Positions 1 through 6,702 are shown, counted from the first letter of the stretch. The stretch: DNA of 7,718 bases from Gammaproteobacteria bacterium (GCA_009843675.1 VYCZ01000084.1:5059-12776), one strand, 5' to 3'. The notes: generated from the sequence alone by a model not told the origin. Numbers and translations: made by a program.

Positions 1-318
1 CGCCGGGACTGGATAGAGATAGACCTGGAACAAGCCGCTGCGGTTTACCTGGCGGAAAAGGCGCAACAAACGGCGCCGGAGGAAACCGCGACCAGCGCTG
101 CCATGCAGGCCGAGGCGGCCAGGCTGGCGCGGGAACGGCGGGAAATACGCCTGGAGATGGCGAAGATGCGCAAGGAGATGCAATCCTCCTCAGGCGAGAA
201 TAATTCTACCCAGACGATCGAGCAGAGACTGATGACCCTGAAGGAACTGCGCGACAAGGAATTGATCAGCCCCGAAGAGTACCAACAAAAGCGGGAACAG
301 ATCCTGGGCGACATTTAA
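1..318 (+). CDS. 3' part of a protein with a C-terminal SHOCT-like domain
   Basis: The frame is open from the first base of the window to a TAA at 316-318, so the start lies upstream and about 105 C-terminal residues are visible. The middle is charged and Ala/Glu/Arg/Met-rich (roughly residues 35-60 of the fragment), typical of a helical or coiled-coil linker. The last ~27 residues (LMTLKELRDKELISPEEYQQ and a short KREQIL-type end) match the SHOCT pattern: a short C-terminal helical hairpin built around L..L...G/K.IS..E(Y/F)...K..(I/L)L. SHOCT is found at the ends of many unrelated bacterial proteins and is thought to mediate oligomerisation, so it does not reveal the function of the missing N-terminus. 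An internal Met at 103 could start a 71-residue protein, but the open frame upstream favours a longer gene. No terminator is evident in the 94 nt that follow. Confidence 0.7.
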   Translation, partial: RRDWIEIDLEQAAAVYLAEKAQQTAPEETATSAAMQAEAARLARERREIRLEMAKMRKEMQSSSGENNSTQTIEQRLMTLKELRDKELISPEEYQQKREQILGDI

Positions 319-412
319 TCAACTGGTCCGGGACACAAAAATCCGATTTCAATTCAGTTCCCTCATACCGGTGCAGTTATTCCGGCGCAAGTCAGCCTCA
401 TCCCGGACTTCC

Positions 413-1360
413 ATGCGTGAGTTATACCCCGAAATCAATGCGTCGAACAGCTATCGCCTCAAGGTGGACCCGGTACACACCATTTATGTCGAGGAGGCCG
501 GCAACCCACGGGGTATCCCGGTCATCTTCCTGCATGGAGGGCCCGGTTCGGGCTGCAACGAGAACCACCGGCGCTACTTCAATCCGAAAAAATACCGGGT
601 GGTCCTGTTCGACCAGCGTGGCTGCCACCGCTCAACGCCGGCCGGCGAGACCAGGAACAACTCGACTCCAGACTTGCTGCAGGACATCGAACGCATAAGA
701 GAACACCTGGGCATAGAGCAGTGGCTGGTATTCGGCGGTTCCTGGGGCGCCACCCTGGGCTTGCTGTATGCACAGTCACACCCCTCGCGTGTGCTGGGTA
801 TGATCCTGCGCGGCACCTTCCTGGCCCGACAAAAAGACCTGGACTGGTTCGGCAGGAAAGGCGCCAGCATGATCTTTCCCGATTACTGGCAGGATTTTAC
901 CGGAATCATACCGGACCCTGAAAGAAGCGACCTCATATCGGCCTATTACGCCCGGGTCCATGGCGCAGACAGGGAAGCCCGGGAAACTGCGGCCATGGCC
1001 TGGTCTAAATGGGCGGGCCGCCTGGTCACTTACCTGCTGCCGGGCGCGGACTATACGCCGGGTGATGTCGGCAAGACCGTACGGGAAGTGCTGATAGAAA
1101 CCCACTATGCCATGCATCGCTACTTTATCGATGAGAACCGGATACTGGATAACGCGGCGTTGCTGCCGCCCGTACCGATCCGGATCGTCCACGGCCGCCG
1201 CGACCTGACCTGTACCCTGGACGCGTCCTGGTCCCTGCACCGGGCGCTACCCGACTCTGAACTGGTGATTGTAAAGGAAGGGGGGCACCTGGCCGGCGAA
1301 CCCGTGATGGTGGATGCCCTGGTCACTGCGACCGATGATATGGCGAAGCGGCTGGGTTGA
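413..1360 (+). CDS. pip: Prolyl aminopeptidase-like alpha/beta hydrolase (peptidase family S33)
   Basis: Predicted cytoplasmic serine exopeptidase of family S33, which in characterised members removes N-terminal proline from peptides. The protein is 315 aa from the ATG at 413. It shows the oxyanion-hole motif HGGPG (41-45), FDQRGCHRSTP (66-76), the nucleophile elbow GGSWG (108-112, Ser110), the acid in GRRD (Asp264) and the catalytic His in GGH (His292), all in family order and spacing. I chose the ATG at 413 because MRELYPEI matches the usual family N-terminus; an in-frame GTG at 371 would add 14 residues. Neither start has a clear Shine-Dalgarno. Oddities: in the cap domain the usual W-E-G is W-A-G (Ala201, codon GCG), and the usual G in DQRGCGRS is His72. 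The Ala replaces a Glu that in characterised enzymes helps bind the substrate amino terminus, while a second Glu (IETHY, Glu229) seems retained. Specificity may therefore differ. The stop codon abuts the ATG of folP. Confidence 0.88.
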   Translation: MRELYPEINASNSYRLKVDPVHTIYVEEAGNPRGIPVIFLHGGPGSGCNENHRRYFNPKKYRVVLFDQRGCHRSTPAGETRNNSTPDLLQDIERIREHLGIEQWLVFGGSWGATLGLLYAQSHPSRVLGMILRGTFLARQKDLDWFGRKGASMIFPDYWQDFTGIIPDPERSDLISAYYARVHGADREARETAAMAWSKWAGRLVTYLLPGADYTPGDVGKTVREVLIETHYAMHRYFIDENRILDNAALLPPVPIRIVHGRRDLTCTLDASWSLHRALPDSELVIVKEGGHLAGEPVMVDALVTATDDMAKRLG

Positions 1361-2194
1361 ATGACTGACGCGCCATCCAAACCACTGCTCATGGGGGTCC
1401 TCAACGTAACCCCTGACAGCTTTTCCGATGGCGGATTGCACCATGACCTGGACGCGGCCGTGGCGCGCGCCCGCGAGATGGTGGACCTTGGCGCGGATAT
1501 CGTCGATATCGGGGGTGAATCCACCCGCCCGGGGGCGAACAGGGTATCGATAGAAGAACAACTGAAGCGCGTCATTCCGGTTCTCCGGCAACTGCAACAG
1601 GAACTCCCTGCCGAAATCCCCATCAGTATAGACACGACCTCGACCCTGGTCGCCGGCGCCGCGCTGGAACAGGGAGCAACCATCGTCAATGACATCTCCG
1701 CGGGACGGGACGACCCCGGTATGTTCAGCCTGGTTGCCGAAGCCGGGACGCCGTACATCATCATGCACATGCAGGGAACCCCCAGGACCATGCAGGACAA
1801 CCCCAGATACAACGAAGTAGTAGCCGAAATCAAGGCTTTCCTGGTGGAACGTGCGCTGGCCGCTCAGGCCGCAGGCGTCTTGCGGAAAAACCTGGTGATC
1901 GATCCGGGCATCGGGTTCGGTAAATCCAAACGCGACAACCTGGACATCATATTAAACCTCGACAGTTTCATTGCAACCGGCTACAAGGTCATGCTGGGAG
2001 CAAGCAGAAAACGCTTCATGGGTTCAATTTGCGACATAACCAGCTACAGCGAACTGGTGGGCGCGACCTGCGCGACTACAACCATTGGTGTTTTTGCCGG
2101 GGTCAGTATCCTGCGCGTGCACGACATAAAGGAAAACCGCCAGGCCCTGGACGTGGCCTGGGCGCTTCTGGAAAGAAAAAGGGGACAGATTTAA
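1361..2194 (+). CDS. folP: Dihydropteroate synthase
   Basis: Condenses 6-hydroxymethyl-7,8-dihydropterin pyrophosphate with p-aminobenzoate to dihydropteroate in cytoplasmic folate synthesis; it is the sulfonamide target. The 277-aa length is normal. The complete set of TIM-barrel pterin-binding motifs is visible: NVTPDSFSDGG (15-25), DIGGESTRPG (49-58), ISIDTT (Asp91), VNDIS (Asn110-Asp111), MHMQGTP (135-141), DPGIGFGK (181-188), GASRKRF (213-219, Lys217) and RVHD (252-255, Arg252/His254). This is a canonical FolP, unlike the divergent DHPS-like protein encoded at 4685-6136. The ATG directly follows the pip TGA with no gap, so translation is probably coupled. The last codons (ERKRGQI, then TAA) lie in AAAAAGGGGACAGATTTAA, which looks like half of a dispersed palindromic repeat. 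folP converges with pqqE, the stop codons being 14 nt apart. It could in principle feed a pterin branch for H4MPT, but the motifs are those of the ordinary folate enzyme. Confidence 0.96.
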   Translation: MTDAPSKPLLMGVLNVTPDSFSDGGLHHDLDAAVARAREMVDLGADIVDIGGESTRPGANRVSIEEQLKRVIPVLRQLQQELPAEIPISIDTTSTLVAGAALEQGATIVNDISAGRDDPGMFSLVAEAGTPYIIMHMQGTPRTMQDNPRYNEVVAEIKAFLVERALAAQAAGVLRKNLVIDPGIGFGKSKRDNLDIILNLDSFIATGYKVMLGASRKRFMGSICDITSYSELVGATCATTTIGVFAGVSILRVHDIKENRQALDVAWALLERKRGQI

Positions 2195-2200
2195 TCTACT

Positions 2201-2220
2201 ATTCCCGTCTACGCGGGAAT
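2201..2220. repeat. Short hairpin between convergent folP and pqqE
   Basis: ATTCCCG (2201-2207) and CGGGAAT (2214-2220) form a 7-bp stem with the 6-nt loop TCTACG. The pqqE stop codon (TAG on the minus strand, 2209-2211) lies in the loop, and the PqqE C-terminal residues RTIPA are encoded by the adjoining stem. There is no T-tract on either side, so intrinsic termination is doubtful. The sequence resembles the common dispersed ATTCCCG/CGGGAAT intergenic hairpins of gammaproteobacteria. It may act as an mRNA 3'-end stabiliser for both genes. Confidence 0.5.
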
Positions 2221-3372
2221 GGTTCTGTCGCTCATGATGTCCTTAGAATTCCGCATATTCCGGAACACCAACGGCTTGCTTTCAAACTCTTTTGTACCGG
2301 ACAAGCTGCCAATCCGGTCCACGTCGGCGTGTAATTGCCCGTGGTGGGGTGATTTATCGCATACCGGGTCGGCGTTGGTGGCATCGCCCGTGAGCATGTA
2401 AGCCTGGCAGCGGCAACCGCCGAAGTCTTTCTCCTTTTCCGGGCAACTCCTGCAAGGTTCCTGCATCCAGTCGAAGCCGCGGTACTTGTTGAAGGCATCG
2501 GAGTCGTTCCAGATATGGTCGATGCTGTGGTCCCTCACGTTGGGAAATTCCAGTCCCGGCAACTGGGCGGCGGCGTGGCAGGGCAGGGCGCTGCCGTCCG
2601 GGGCGATGGTCAGGAAGATCGCCCCCCAGCCGTTCATGCAGGCCTTGGGACGGTTCTCGAAGTAATCCGGGATAACATAGATGATCTTCATCCTGTCCTT
2701 CATCTTTTCCTGGTATTCCTTCGCCACGACTTCGGCCCTGGCGAGTTGCTCCCGGGTGGGCAGCAACTGGTCGATATTGACTCTTGACCAGCCGTAATAC
2801 TGGGTGCTGGCCAGTTCCACGTAATCGGCGTTCAGATCCACGGTCATGTCCAGGATATCCCGTATCTGGTCGACGTTTTTCCGGTGCAGCACGATGTTCA
2901 GCACCATGGGGTACTCAAATTCCTTGACCACCCTGGCCATCTCCTGCTTGTGGCGGAAACTTTTCGTGCCGCCGAGATAGTTGTTCAACTCCTCGTTGCT
3001 GGCCTGGAAACTGATCTGGATATGGTCCAGGCCCGCTTCCTTGAATTTTTTCACCCGGTCCGCATCCATGCCCACCCCGGAGGTGATCAGGTTGGTGTAA
3101 TAGCCCAGGCGCCTTGCCTCGGCGATCAGCTCTTCCAGGTCGCGCCGCACCAGGGGTTCGCCGCCGGAGAAGCCCAGCTGGGTCGCGCCCATCTTGCGCG
3201 CCTGCTGCAATACCCTGATCCAGTCTTCCGTGCTGAGCTCATCGTTGTATTTGGCGATCTCCACCGGGTTGGAGCAGTAAGGGCACTGCAACGGGCAACG
3301 GTAAGTGAGCTCTGCCAAAAGCCACAGTGGTTGACTACGGTTTGTATCTGATCCAGCCATTGTTTCTCGCAT
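2209..3372 (-). CDS. pqqE: PqqA peptide cyclase (radical SAM enzyme PqqE)
   Basis: Radical SAM enzyme that links the Glu and Tyr side chains of the precursor peptide PqqA by a C-C bond, with PqqD as peptide chaperone; this is the first committed step of PQQ synthesis. The 387-aa protein has the radical SAM cluster motif CxxxCxxC (Cys26, Cys30, Cys33), GGEP (70-73) for SAM binding, and a full SPASM-type C-terminus with Cys245, Cys265, Cys307, Cys310, Cys320, Cys322 and Cys338. Asp316 in KDFGGC matches the Asp ligand reported for an auxiliary cluster of PqqE. All the expected cluster ligands appear present, so it should be active. The start is uncertain between 3372 and a second ATG at 3360 (MAGSDTN); both overlap the end of pqqD, by 38 or 26 nt, implying coupled translation. 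The tail past about residue 370 ([17 protein letters not shown]) runs into the hairpin at 2201-2220 and may be partly repeat-derived. Confidence 0.97.
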   Translation of the reverse strand: MRETMAGSDTNRSQPLWLLAELTYRCPLQCPYCSNPVEIAKYNDELSTEDWIRVLQQARKMGATQLGFSGGEPLVRRDLEELIAEARRLGYYTNLITSGVGMDADRVKKFKEAGLDHIQISFQASNEELNNYLGGTKSFRHKQEMARVVKEFEYPMVLNIVLHRKNVDQIRDILDMTVDLNADYVELASTQYYGWSRVNIDQLLPTREQLARAEVVAKEYQEKMKDRMKIIYVIPDYFENRPKACMNGWGAIFLTIAPDGSALPCHAAAQLPGLEFPNVRDHSIDHIWNDSDAFNKYRGFDWMQEPCRSCPEKEKDFGGCRCQAYMLTGDATNADPVCDKSPHHGQLHADVDRIGSLSGTKEFESKPLVFRNMRNSKDIMSDRTIPA

Positions 3373-3598
3373 TGTCTAAAAAGTTACGGACGTCGTCTTT
3401 CAGGTCGACCCCGGGAAACGCGCCCTCAAGTTCGGTGATGATCTCTTCCGTGCTCTTGATGCCGTCACAGCGTTTCATGATCTCGCCGGCGCTGCCGCTG
3501 AGTTTAACCATCCCCTCCGGGTACAGGATCACGTAACAGTCCTGGGCTTCTTCCCACTGGAAGCGGAAGGTAGGAGCGATTTCCGGGATGTTATTCAT
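3335..3598 (-). CDS. pqqD: PQQ biosynthesis peptide chaperone PqqD
   Basis: Small RiPP-recognition protein that binds the PqqA leader and presents it to PqqE. The 87-aa length is normal. The sequence follows the PqqD pattern: [20 protein letters not shown] (9-28), [18 protein letters not shown] (29-46) with the conserved L(S/N)..A..I...CDG, then ST.EEII.EL (49-57), and a C-terminal helix ending in a GWI-type motif (81-83). It ends with TAG inside pqqE, overlapping it by 38 nt (or 26), which fits the physical partnership of the two proteins. There is no good Shine-Dalgarno before the ATG: the upstream bases are the AT-rich ATATATCC repeats next to a strong palindrome (3614-3656). pqqD is thus less tightly joined to pqqC than is usual. 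Confidence 0.96.
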   Translation of the reverse strand: MNNIPEIAPTFRFQWEEAQDCYVILYPEGMVKLSGSAGEIMKRCDGIKSTEEIITELEGAFPGVDLKDDVRNFLDNARNNGWIRYKP

Positions 3599-3614
3599 GA
3601 TATATGGATATATG
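3599..3614. repeat. Tandem 8-bp repeat just upstream of pqqD
   Basis: GATATATG occurs twice back to back (3599-3606 and 3607-3614) immediately upstream of the pqqD start codon, where its ribosome binding site would be expected. On the transcribed strand this reads CATATATCCATATATC and then ATG, with no purine-rich Shine-Dalgarno. Confidence 0.7.
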
Positions 3615-3656
3615 GGGTCAGAGTAAGAAATTCGCCAGAATTTTTACTCTGACCCC
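3614..3656. repeat. Palindromic repeat (GGGGTCAGAGTAA) between pqqC and pqqD
   Basis: GGGGTCAGAGTAA (3614-3626) and TTACTCTGACCCC (3644-3656) are perfect reverse complements. One G-T pair and two A-T pairs extend the helix inwards, and T3613-A3657 adds one outwards, giving a stem of about 16 bp around a short AT-rich loop. Elements with a GGGGTCAGAGTAA arm are, to my knowledge, widespread REP-like intergenic repeats in environmental gammaproteobacteria, sometimes linked with REP-associated tyrosine transposases; no such transposase is in this window. It lies inside the pqqCDE transcription unit, so it could attenuate or stabilise the mRNA and separate pqqC from pqqDE expression. Confidence 0.85.
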
Positions 3657-3698
3657 AGGATATTGATACATCTGTACCCAGAACCCAAGTGTCTGTAT

Positions 3699-4427
3699 TC
3701 ATGTATCTACACAGTAATAGGGTGGCCTGTTTTCAATATAGGCCATCCACATGGCGTCCAGCATGGTCCAGAGTATATCCAGCTTCAGTTGCAGGATGTT
3801 CAGCGCCCGCTCCTGCTCCGCCCGGGTCCTGAAATAATCCAGGGTAACGTCCAGGCCGTGCTGCACGTCCCGCCTCGCTTCGCTCAGCCGCTTGCGGAAG
3901 TAGTTGTATCCCTTTTCGTCTATCCAGGTGTAATGCTGCGGCCAGTTGTCCAGCCGCTTCTGGTGTATCTTCGGGGCGAACAGTTCGGTGAGCGATGAAC
4001 AGGCCGCTTCCTGCCAGGTTGCCGTGCGGGCGAAGTTGTAATAAGCGTCTATGGCGAAGCGCACGCCGGGCAACACGCGTTCCTCGGAGATTAATTCGCT
4101 CCGGCCCAGGCCCACGGCCTCGCCCAGTTGCAGCCATGCCTCAATGCCGCCGTCTTCACCGTCCTGGCCGTCGTGGTCGATGATACGCTGCACCCATTGG
4201 CGCCTGACGTCGCGTTCGCGGCAGTTGGCCATGATCGCGGCGTCCTTCACCGGGATACTGGTCTGGTAGTAAAACCGGTTGGCCACCCAGCCCTGTATCG
4301 CCGGCTTGTCCAGTTTTCCCGAATTCATCAGCACGTGGAACGGATGATGGATATGGTAATACTTCTCCTTGTCGCGCAAGCGCTGCTCGAATTCCTGCCG
4401 GGGCCATGGTGCCTGTGTTTCTGTCAT
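3699..4427 (-). CDS. pqqC: Pyrroloquinoline-quinone synthase PqqC
   Basis: Cofactor-free oxidase that carries out ring closure and the eight-electron oxidation of the last intermediate to PQQ, in the cytoplasm. The 242-aa length and all-helical fold sequence are typical. Residues lining the active site of characterised PqqC can be matched with a one-residue offset: His25 (YYHIHHPFH), Tyr54, Arg81 and His85 (QRIIDHDG), Tyr129, His155 and Arg158 (KIHQKR), Tyr176 and Arg180 (YNYFRKR), and Lys215. The C-terminal helix [10 protein letters not shown] followed by RPPYY is also typical. It is the first gene of the minus-strand pqq block. pqqD starts 100 nt downstream with a palindromic repeat in between. 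pqqB and the ~25-codon pqqA, which often precede pqqC, are not found in the 257-nt leader region. Confidence 0.97.
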   Translation of the reverse strand: MTETQAPWPRQEFEQRLRDKEKYYHIHHPFHVLMNSGKLDKPAIQGWVANRFYYQTSIPVKDAAIMANCRERDVRRQWVQRIIDHDGQDGEDGGIEAWLQLGEAVGLGRSELISEERVLPGVRFAIDAYYNFARTATWQEAACSSLTELFAPKIHQKRLDNWPQHYTWIDEKGYNYFRKRLSEARRDVQHGLDVTLDYFRTRAEQERALNILQLKLDILWTMLDAMWMAYIENRPPYYCVDT

Positions 4428-4546
4428 ACCTGTTTACGTCTCTTCGTTTATCTGCTCCGAATAACAGAGCGAAAATCATGCCAGTTCCTGCAGTGTTCCC
4501 CGCAGAAAAAATAAGGCATATAAAACAATAAGTTATGAGTTCAGTA

Positions 4547-4583
4547 AGGAGACAATTATAGCATGGCAAGTCGTTGTATTAAA
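4547..4583 (-). promoter_or_regulatory. Likely sigma70 promoter for pqqC
   Basis: On the minus strand the sequence TGCTATAAT (complement of 4555-4563) is a consensus -10 with the TGN extension. A weak -35 (TTTAAT, complement of 4578-4583) sits 17 nt upstream of it. Transcription would begin near 4547-4549, leaving a leader of about 120 nt before the pqqC ATG at 4427. Confidence 0.55.
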
Positions 4584-4598
4584 CCATTCGACAACTGG

Positions 4599-4618
4599 AT
4601 TGGTTCATATAAACCAAT
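4599..4618. promoter_or_regulatory. Inverted repeat in the divergent pqqC/DUF6513 intergenic region (possible operator)
   Basis: ATTGGTT (4599-4605) and AACCAAT (4612-4618) are perfect 7-bp reverse complements around the AT-rich spacer CATATA, a size typical of a dimeric regulator site. It lies about 50-70 nt upstream of the predicted pqqC start point and about 70 nt upstream of the DUF6513-gene ATG. A related half-site AACCATT (4582-4588) lies exactly 30 nt before the AACCAAT half, next to the weak -35. The regulator is unknown; this is a pattern-based suggestion. Confidence 0.35.
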
Positions 4619-4641
4619 AACGTGACTTTTATGTTTATTCC

Positions 4642-4667
4642 ATCTGCGCTAATCTGCGTTATCTGCG
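4642..4667. repeat. Three ATCTGCG repeats upstream of the DUF6513 gene
   Basis: ATCTGCG occurs at 4642-4648, 4652-4658 and 4661-4667, with 10- and 9-nt periods. The last copy lies inside the imperfect palindrome TTATCTGCGGATAA (4659-4672). The block ends about 12 nt before the start codon, within the 5' leader of the downstream gene. Function unknown; similar strings occur as dispersed intergenic sequence in other bacteria. Confidence 0.5.
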
Positions 4668-4684
4668 GATAAATCATATAATCC

Positions 4685-6136
4685 ATGACCGAGCACATCC
4701 TCTTCCTGACCGGCAAGCTCGCGCAAAAGCGCCTGCAGCGCGTCCTGGACGCGATGCAGCCGGTTGAGTTTGACTACGAGATACGCAACATCGGCGTCAG
4801 CGTCGCCGCGCTGATGACCGCGCAGATGATCGGCCGCCGCCTGCAGGGACTGGAAGGGGTGGACCGCATCGTGGTGCCGGGGCTGTGCCAGGGCGACCTG
4901 GACGCCCTGGGCGAGAACCTGGGCGTGCCGGTACAGCGGGGCACCGTGGACGTCAAGGACCTGCCCGTTTTTTTCGGGCGCGCGGCACAGGCGATCAGCC
5001 TGGATGACTACAGCATGGGCATTTTTGCCGAGATAGTGGAGGCCCCGCAGATCAGCGTGGATGAGATCCTGGCCAGGGCCGCAAGATACAAACGGGACGG
5101 CGCCGATGTGATCGACGTCGGCTGCCTGCCGGATACGCCTTTCCCGCACCTGGAAGAGGCGGTCCAGGCCCTGCATGGGGAAGGTTACACGGTCAGTGTC
5201 GATTCCCTGGACAACGAGGAACTGTTGCGCGGCGCAAACGCGGGCGCCGATTACCTGCTCAGCCTGCATGAAGGCAGCGCCTGGATCGCCGATGAGACCG
5301 CGGCAATTCCCGTCCTGATCCCGGAACAGCATACCGACATGCCTTCCCTGTACCGGCTGATAGATAATTTCATGGAGCAGGATAAACCGTTCATTGCCGA
5401 CAGTATCCTGGACCCGGTCCACTTCGGGTTTACCGCTTCCATCATCCGCTATCACGCCTTGCGGGAGCGCTACCCCGGCATCGAGATCATGATGGGGACC
5501 GGCAACCTCACCGAGTTGACCGAGGCGGACACCGGCGGCATCAATGCCATGCTGTGCGGCATCATATCGGAACTGGACATCAATCACGTGCTGGCGACCG
5601 AGGTCAGCCCCCACGCCTGTTCCGTGGTGCGCGAACTGGACCTGGCCAGGCGCATCATGCATGCGGCAAAACAGGATGAGGGGCTTCCCAAGGGCATCGA
5701 CGGCGGCCTGTTGACCGGCCATGAACGCAAACCATTCCCCTATGACCTGGACGAGATCAGGGAACTGGCCGAACAGATCACTGACCCCAGTTACCGGGTG
5801 GAAATAACGCCCGAAGGCATCCACGTATTCAACCGTGACGGCCTGGTGACTGGGCAGGATCCCTATGAGTTATTTCCCGCGCTGAAACTGCTGGAGGACG
5901 ATGCGCCCCATGCCTTCTACATGGGCGTCGAACTGGCGAAGGCGGAGGCTGCCCTGAAACTGGGCAAACGTTACGTGCAGGACGAGGACCTGGACTGGGG
6001 AGTGGCGGTCGTCCCCGGAACGGATACAGATCGGGAGCAGCGCATGCAGTCCGCGCACGACATGAAGGGCCGGCCCGCTGACGAATACAAACCCGCCGGT
6101 TCAACATTACAGGCAAGGAAACGCAAGTCCTCATGA
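4685..6136 (+). CDS. DUF6513 / pterin-binding dihydropteroate synthase-like protein of H4MPT C1 clusters
   Basis: Matches the 'dihydropteroate synthase-related' family found in methanogens and in H4MPT-using methylotrophs. Mutants of the methylotroph homologue (orf4 in Methylobacterium) are reported to be impaired in methanopterin synthesis, but the reaction is unsettled. The 483-aa protein has a DUF6513-type N-terminus beginning ILFLTGKLA (5-13), with IGVSVAALMTA (36-46) and VVPGLCQGDL (63-72). A TIM-barrel pterin-binding-like region follows, with GADVIDVGCLPDTPFP (139-154), VSVDS (170-174), ILDPVHFGF (241-249) and the family signature MMGTGNLTELTEADTGG (269-285). The C-terminal section (about 350-440) holds YRVEITPEGIHVFNRDG and HAFYMGVELAKAEAAL, then a charged tail. 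It lacks the FolP motifs for p-aminobenzoate binding (SRKRF, RVHD). No Shine-Dalgarno precedes the ATG, but ILFLTG directly after the first residues fits the family start. Its TGA overlaps the next ATG by 4 nt. Confidence 0.88.
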   Translation: MTEHILFLTGKLAQKRLQRVLDAMQPVEFDYEIRNIGVSVAALMTAQMIGRRLQGLEGVDRIVVPGLCQGDLDALGENLGVPVQRGTVDVKDLPVFFGRAAQAISLDDYSMGIFAEIVEAPQISVDEILARAARYKRDGADVIDVGCLPDTPFPHLEEAVQALHGEGYTVSVDSLDNEELLRGANAGADYLLSLHEGSAWIADETAAIPVLIPEQHTDMPSLYRLIDNFMEQDKPFIADSILDPVHFGFTASIIRYHALRERYPGIEIMMGTGNLTELTEADTGGINAMLCGIISELDINHVLATEVSPHACSVVRELDLARRIMHAAKQDEGLPKGIDGGLLTGHERKPFPYDLDEIRELAEQITDPSYRVEITPEGIHVFNRDGLVTGQDPYELFPALKLLEDDAPHAFYMGVELAKAEAALKLGKRYVQDEDLDWGVAVVPGTDTDREQRMQSAHDMKGRPADEYKPAGSTLQARKRKSS

Positions 6137-6702
6137 TTTACGAAACGGTCATCACCACCATGAACCCGGACGGGAGCGTGCATATCGCGCCCATGGGCAT
6201 CCGCCATGAAAACGAAAAATACCTGATCGCGCCGTTCAAGCCGTCACGGACCCTGGATAACCTGCTACACTCCGGCGTGGCGGTGATTAATGCTACGGCG
6301 GATGTCTTGATCATCGCCGGCTGCCTGACCGGCCGCCATGACTGGCCGGTGGTGCAGGCGACTCATATCGCCTGCAAACGCCTGGCCGGCGCCCTTTCCC
6401 ACGTAGAAGTACGGGTAGAGAGCAGCAAGGATGACGAGTTGCGCCCGGTGTTTACCTGCCGCGCGGTGCATGCCGCTACCCACGGGCCGTTCAGGGGCTT
6501 CAACCGCGCCCAGGCCGCGGTGGTCGAAGCGGCGATACTGGTCAGCCGCCTGCACCTGTTGCCGGAACAGAAGATCCGCTCGGAACTTGAGTACCTGGAC
6601 ATCGCTATCGGCAAGACCGCCGGGGAAAACGAGCGGACCGCGTGGCAATGGCTGATGGAAAAGGTCGAGCAGTATTATTCAACAAATGCAAATAAGAGGT
6701 AA
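6133..6702 (+). CDS. DUF447 family flavin-split-barrel protein
   Basis: Matches the DUF447 family (archaea and H4MPT-containing bacteria), which has the FMN-binding split-barrel fold. The sequence starts with the typical MIYETVITT (1-9), NPDGSVHIAPMG (11-22) and IAPFKPSRTLDNL (32-44). The conserved block HGPFRGFNRAQAAVVEAAIL (117-136) and the adjacent VSRLHLLP are clear. Its 189 aa is normal. The start codon overlaps the stop of the upstream gene (ATGA), indicating translational coupling, and mfnB begins 3 nt after its TAA. Such tight linkage with a DHPS-like gene and mfnB argues for a role in H4MPT or methanofuran synthesis, possibly as a flavin-dependent or pterin-binding enzyme, but no reaction is assigned with certainty. 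Confidence 0.88.
   Translation: MIYETVITTMNPDGSVHIAPMGIRHENEKYLIAPFKPSRTLDNLLHSGVAVINATADVLIIAGCLTGRHDWPVVQATHIACKRLAGALSHVEVRVESSKDDELRPVFTCRAVHAATHGPFRGFNRAQAAVVEAAILVSRLHLLPEQKIRSELEYLDIAIGKTAGENERTAWQWLMEKVEQYYSTNANKR

Noticed and set aside
326..408. GTCCGGGA (326-333) and TCCCGGAC (401-408) as an inverted repeat or terminator upstream of pip
   Set aside because: Only 8 bp with a 67-nt loop and no T-tract; could be chance.
1120..1833. Long minus-strand open frames opposite pip and folP
   Set aside because: Low-complexity Ser/Arg-rich shadow translations of two clearly recognised + strand genes.
3599..3656. CRISPR or phage attachment site at the repeats between pqqC and pqqD
   Set aside because: Only one palindrome and one two-copy tandem repeat are present, with no spacer array, cas gene or integrase nearby.
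4428..4569. Minus-strand frames in the pqqC leader considered as pqqA
   Set aside because: Neither the 23-codon frame nor the longer frame running into pqqC has a Glu-x3-Tyr core; they look like shadows.
4563..4625. 20-codon + strand frame (MASRCIKPFDNWIGSYKPIT) preceded by AAGGAG at 4546-4551
   Set aside because: The Shine-Dalgarno spacing is long (11 nt), the frame overlaps the minus-strand pqqC promoter and the dyad, and it has no recognisable family or PqqA E-x3-Y core.
4677..4682. TATAAT just before the DUF6513 gene ATG as a -10 box
   Set aside because: It would put the transcription start inside the coding sequence, and no suitable -35 is present.
4649..5824. 391-codon minus-strand open frame opposite the DUF6513 gene
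   Set aside because: A shadow frame with no recognisable domain, opposite a confidently identified gene with a coupled downstream partner.
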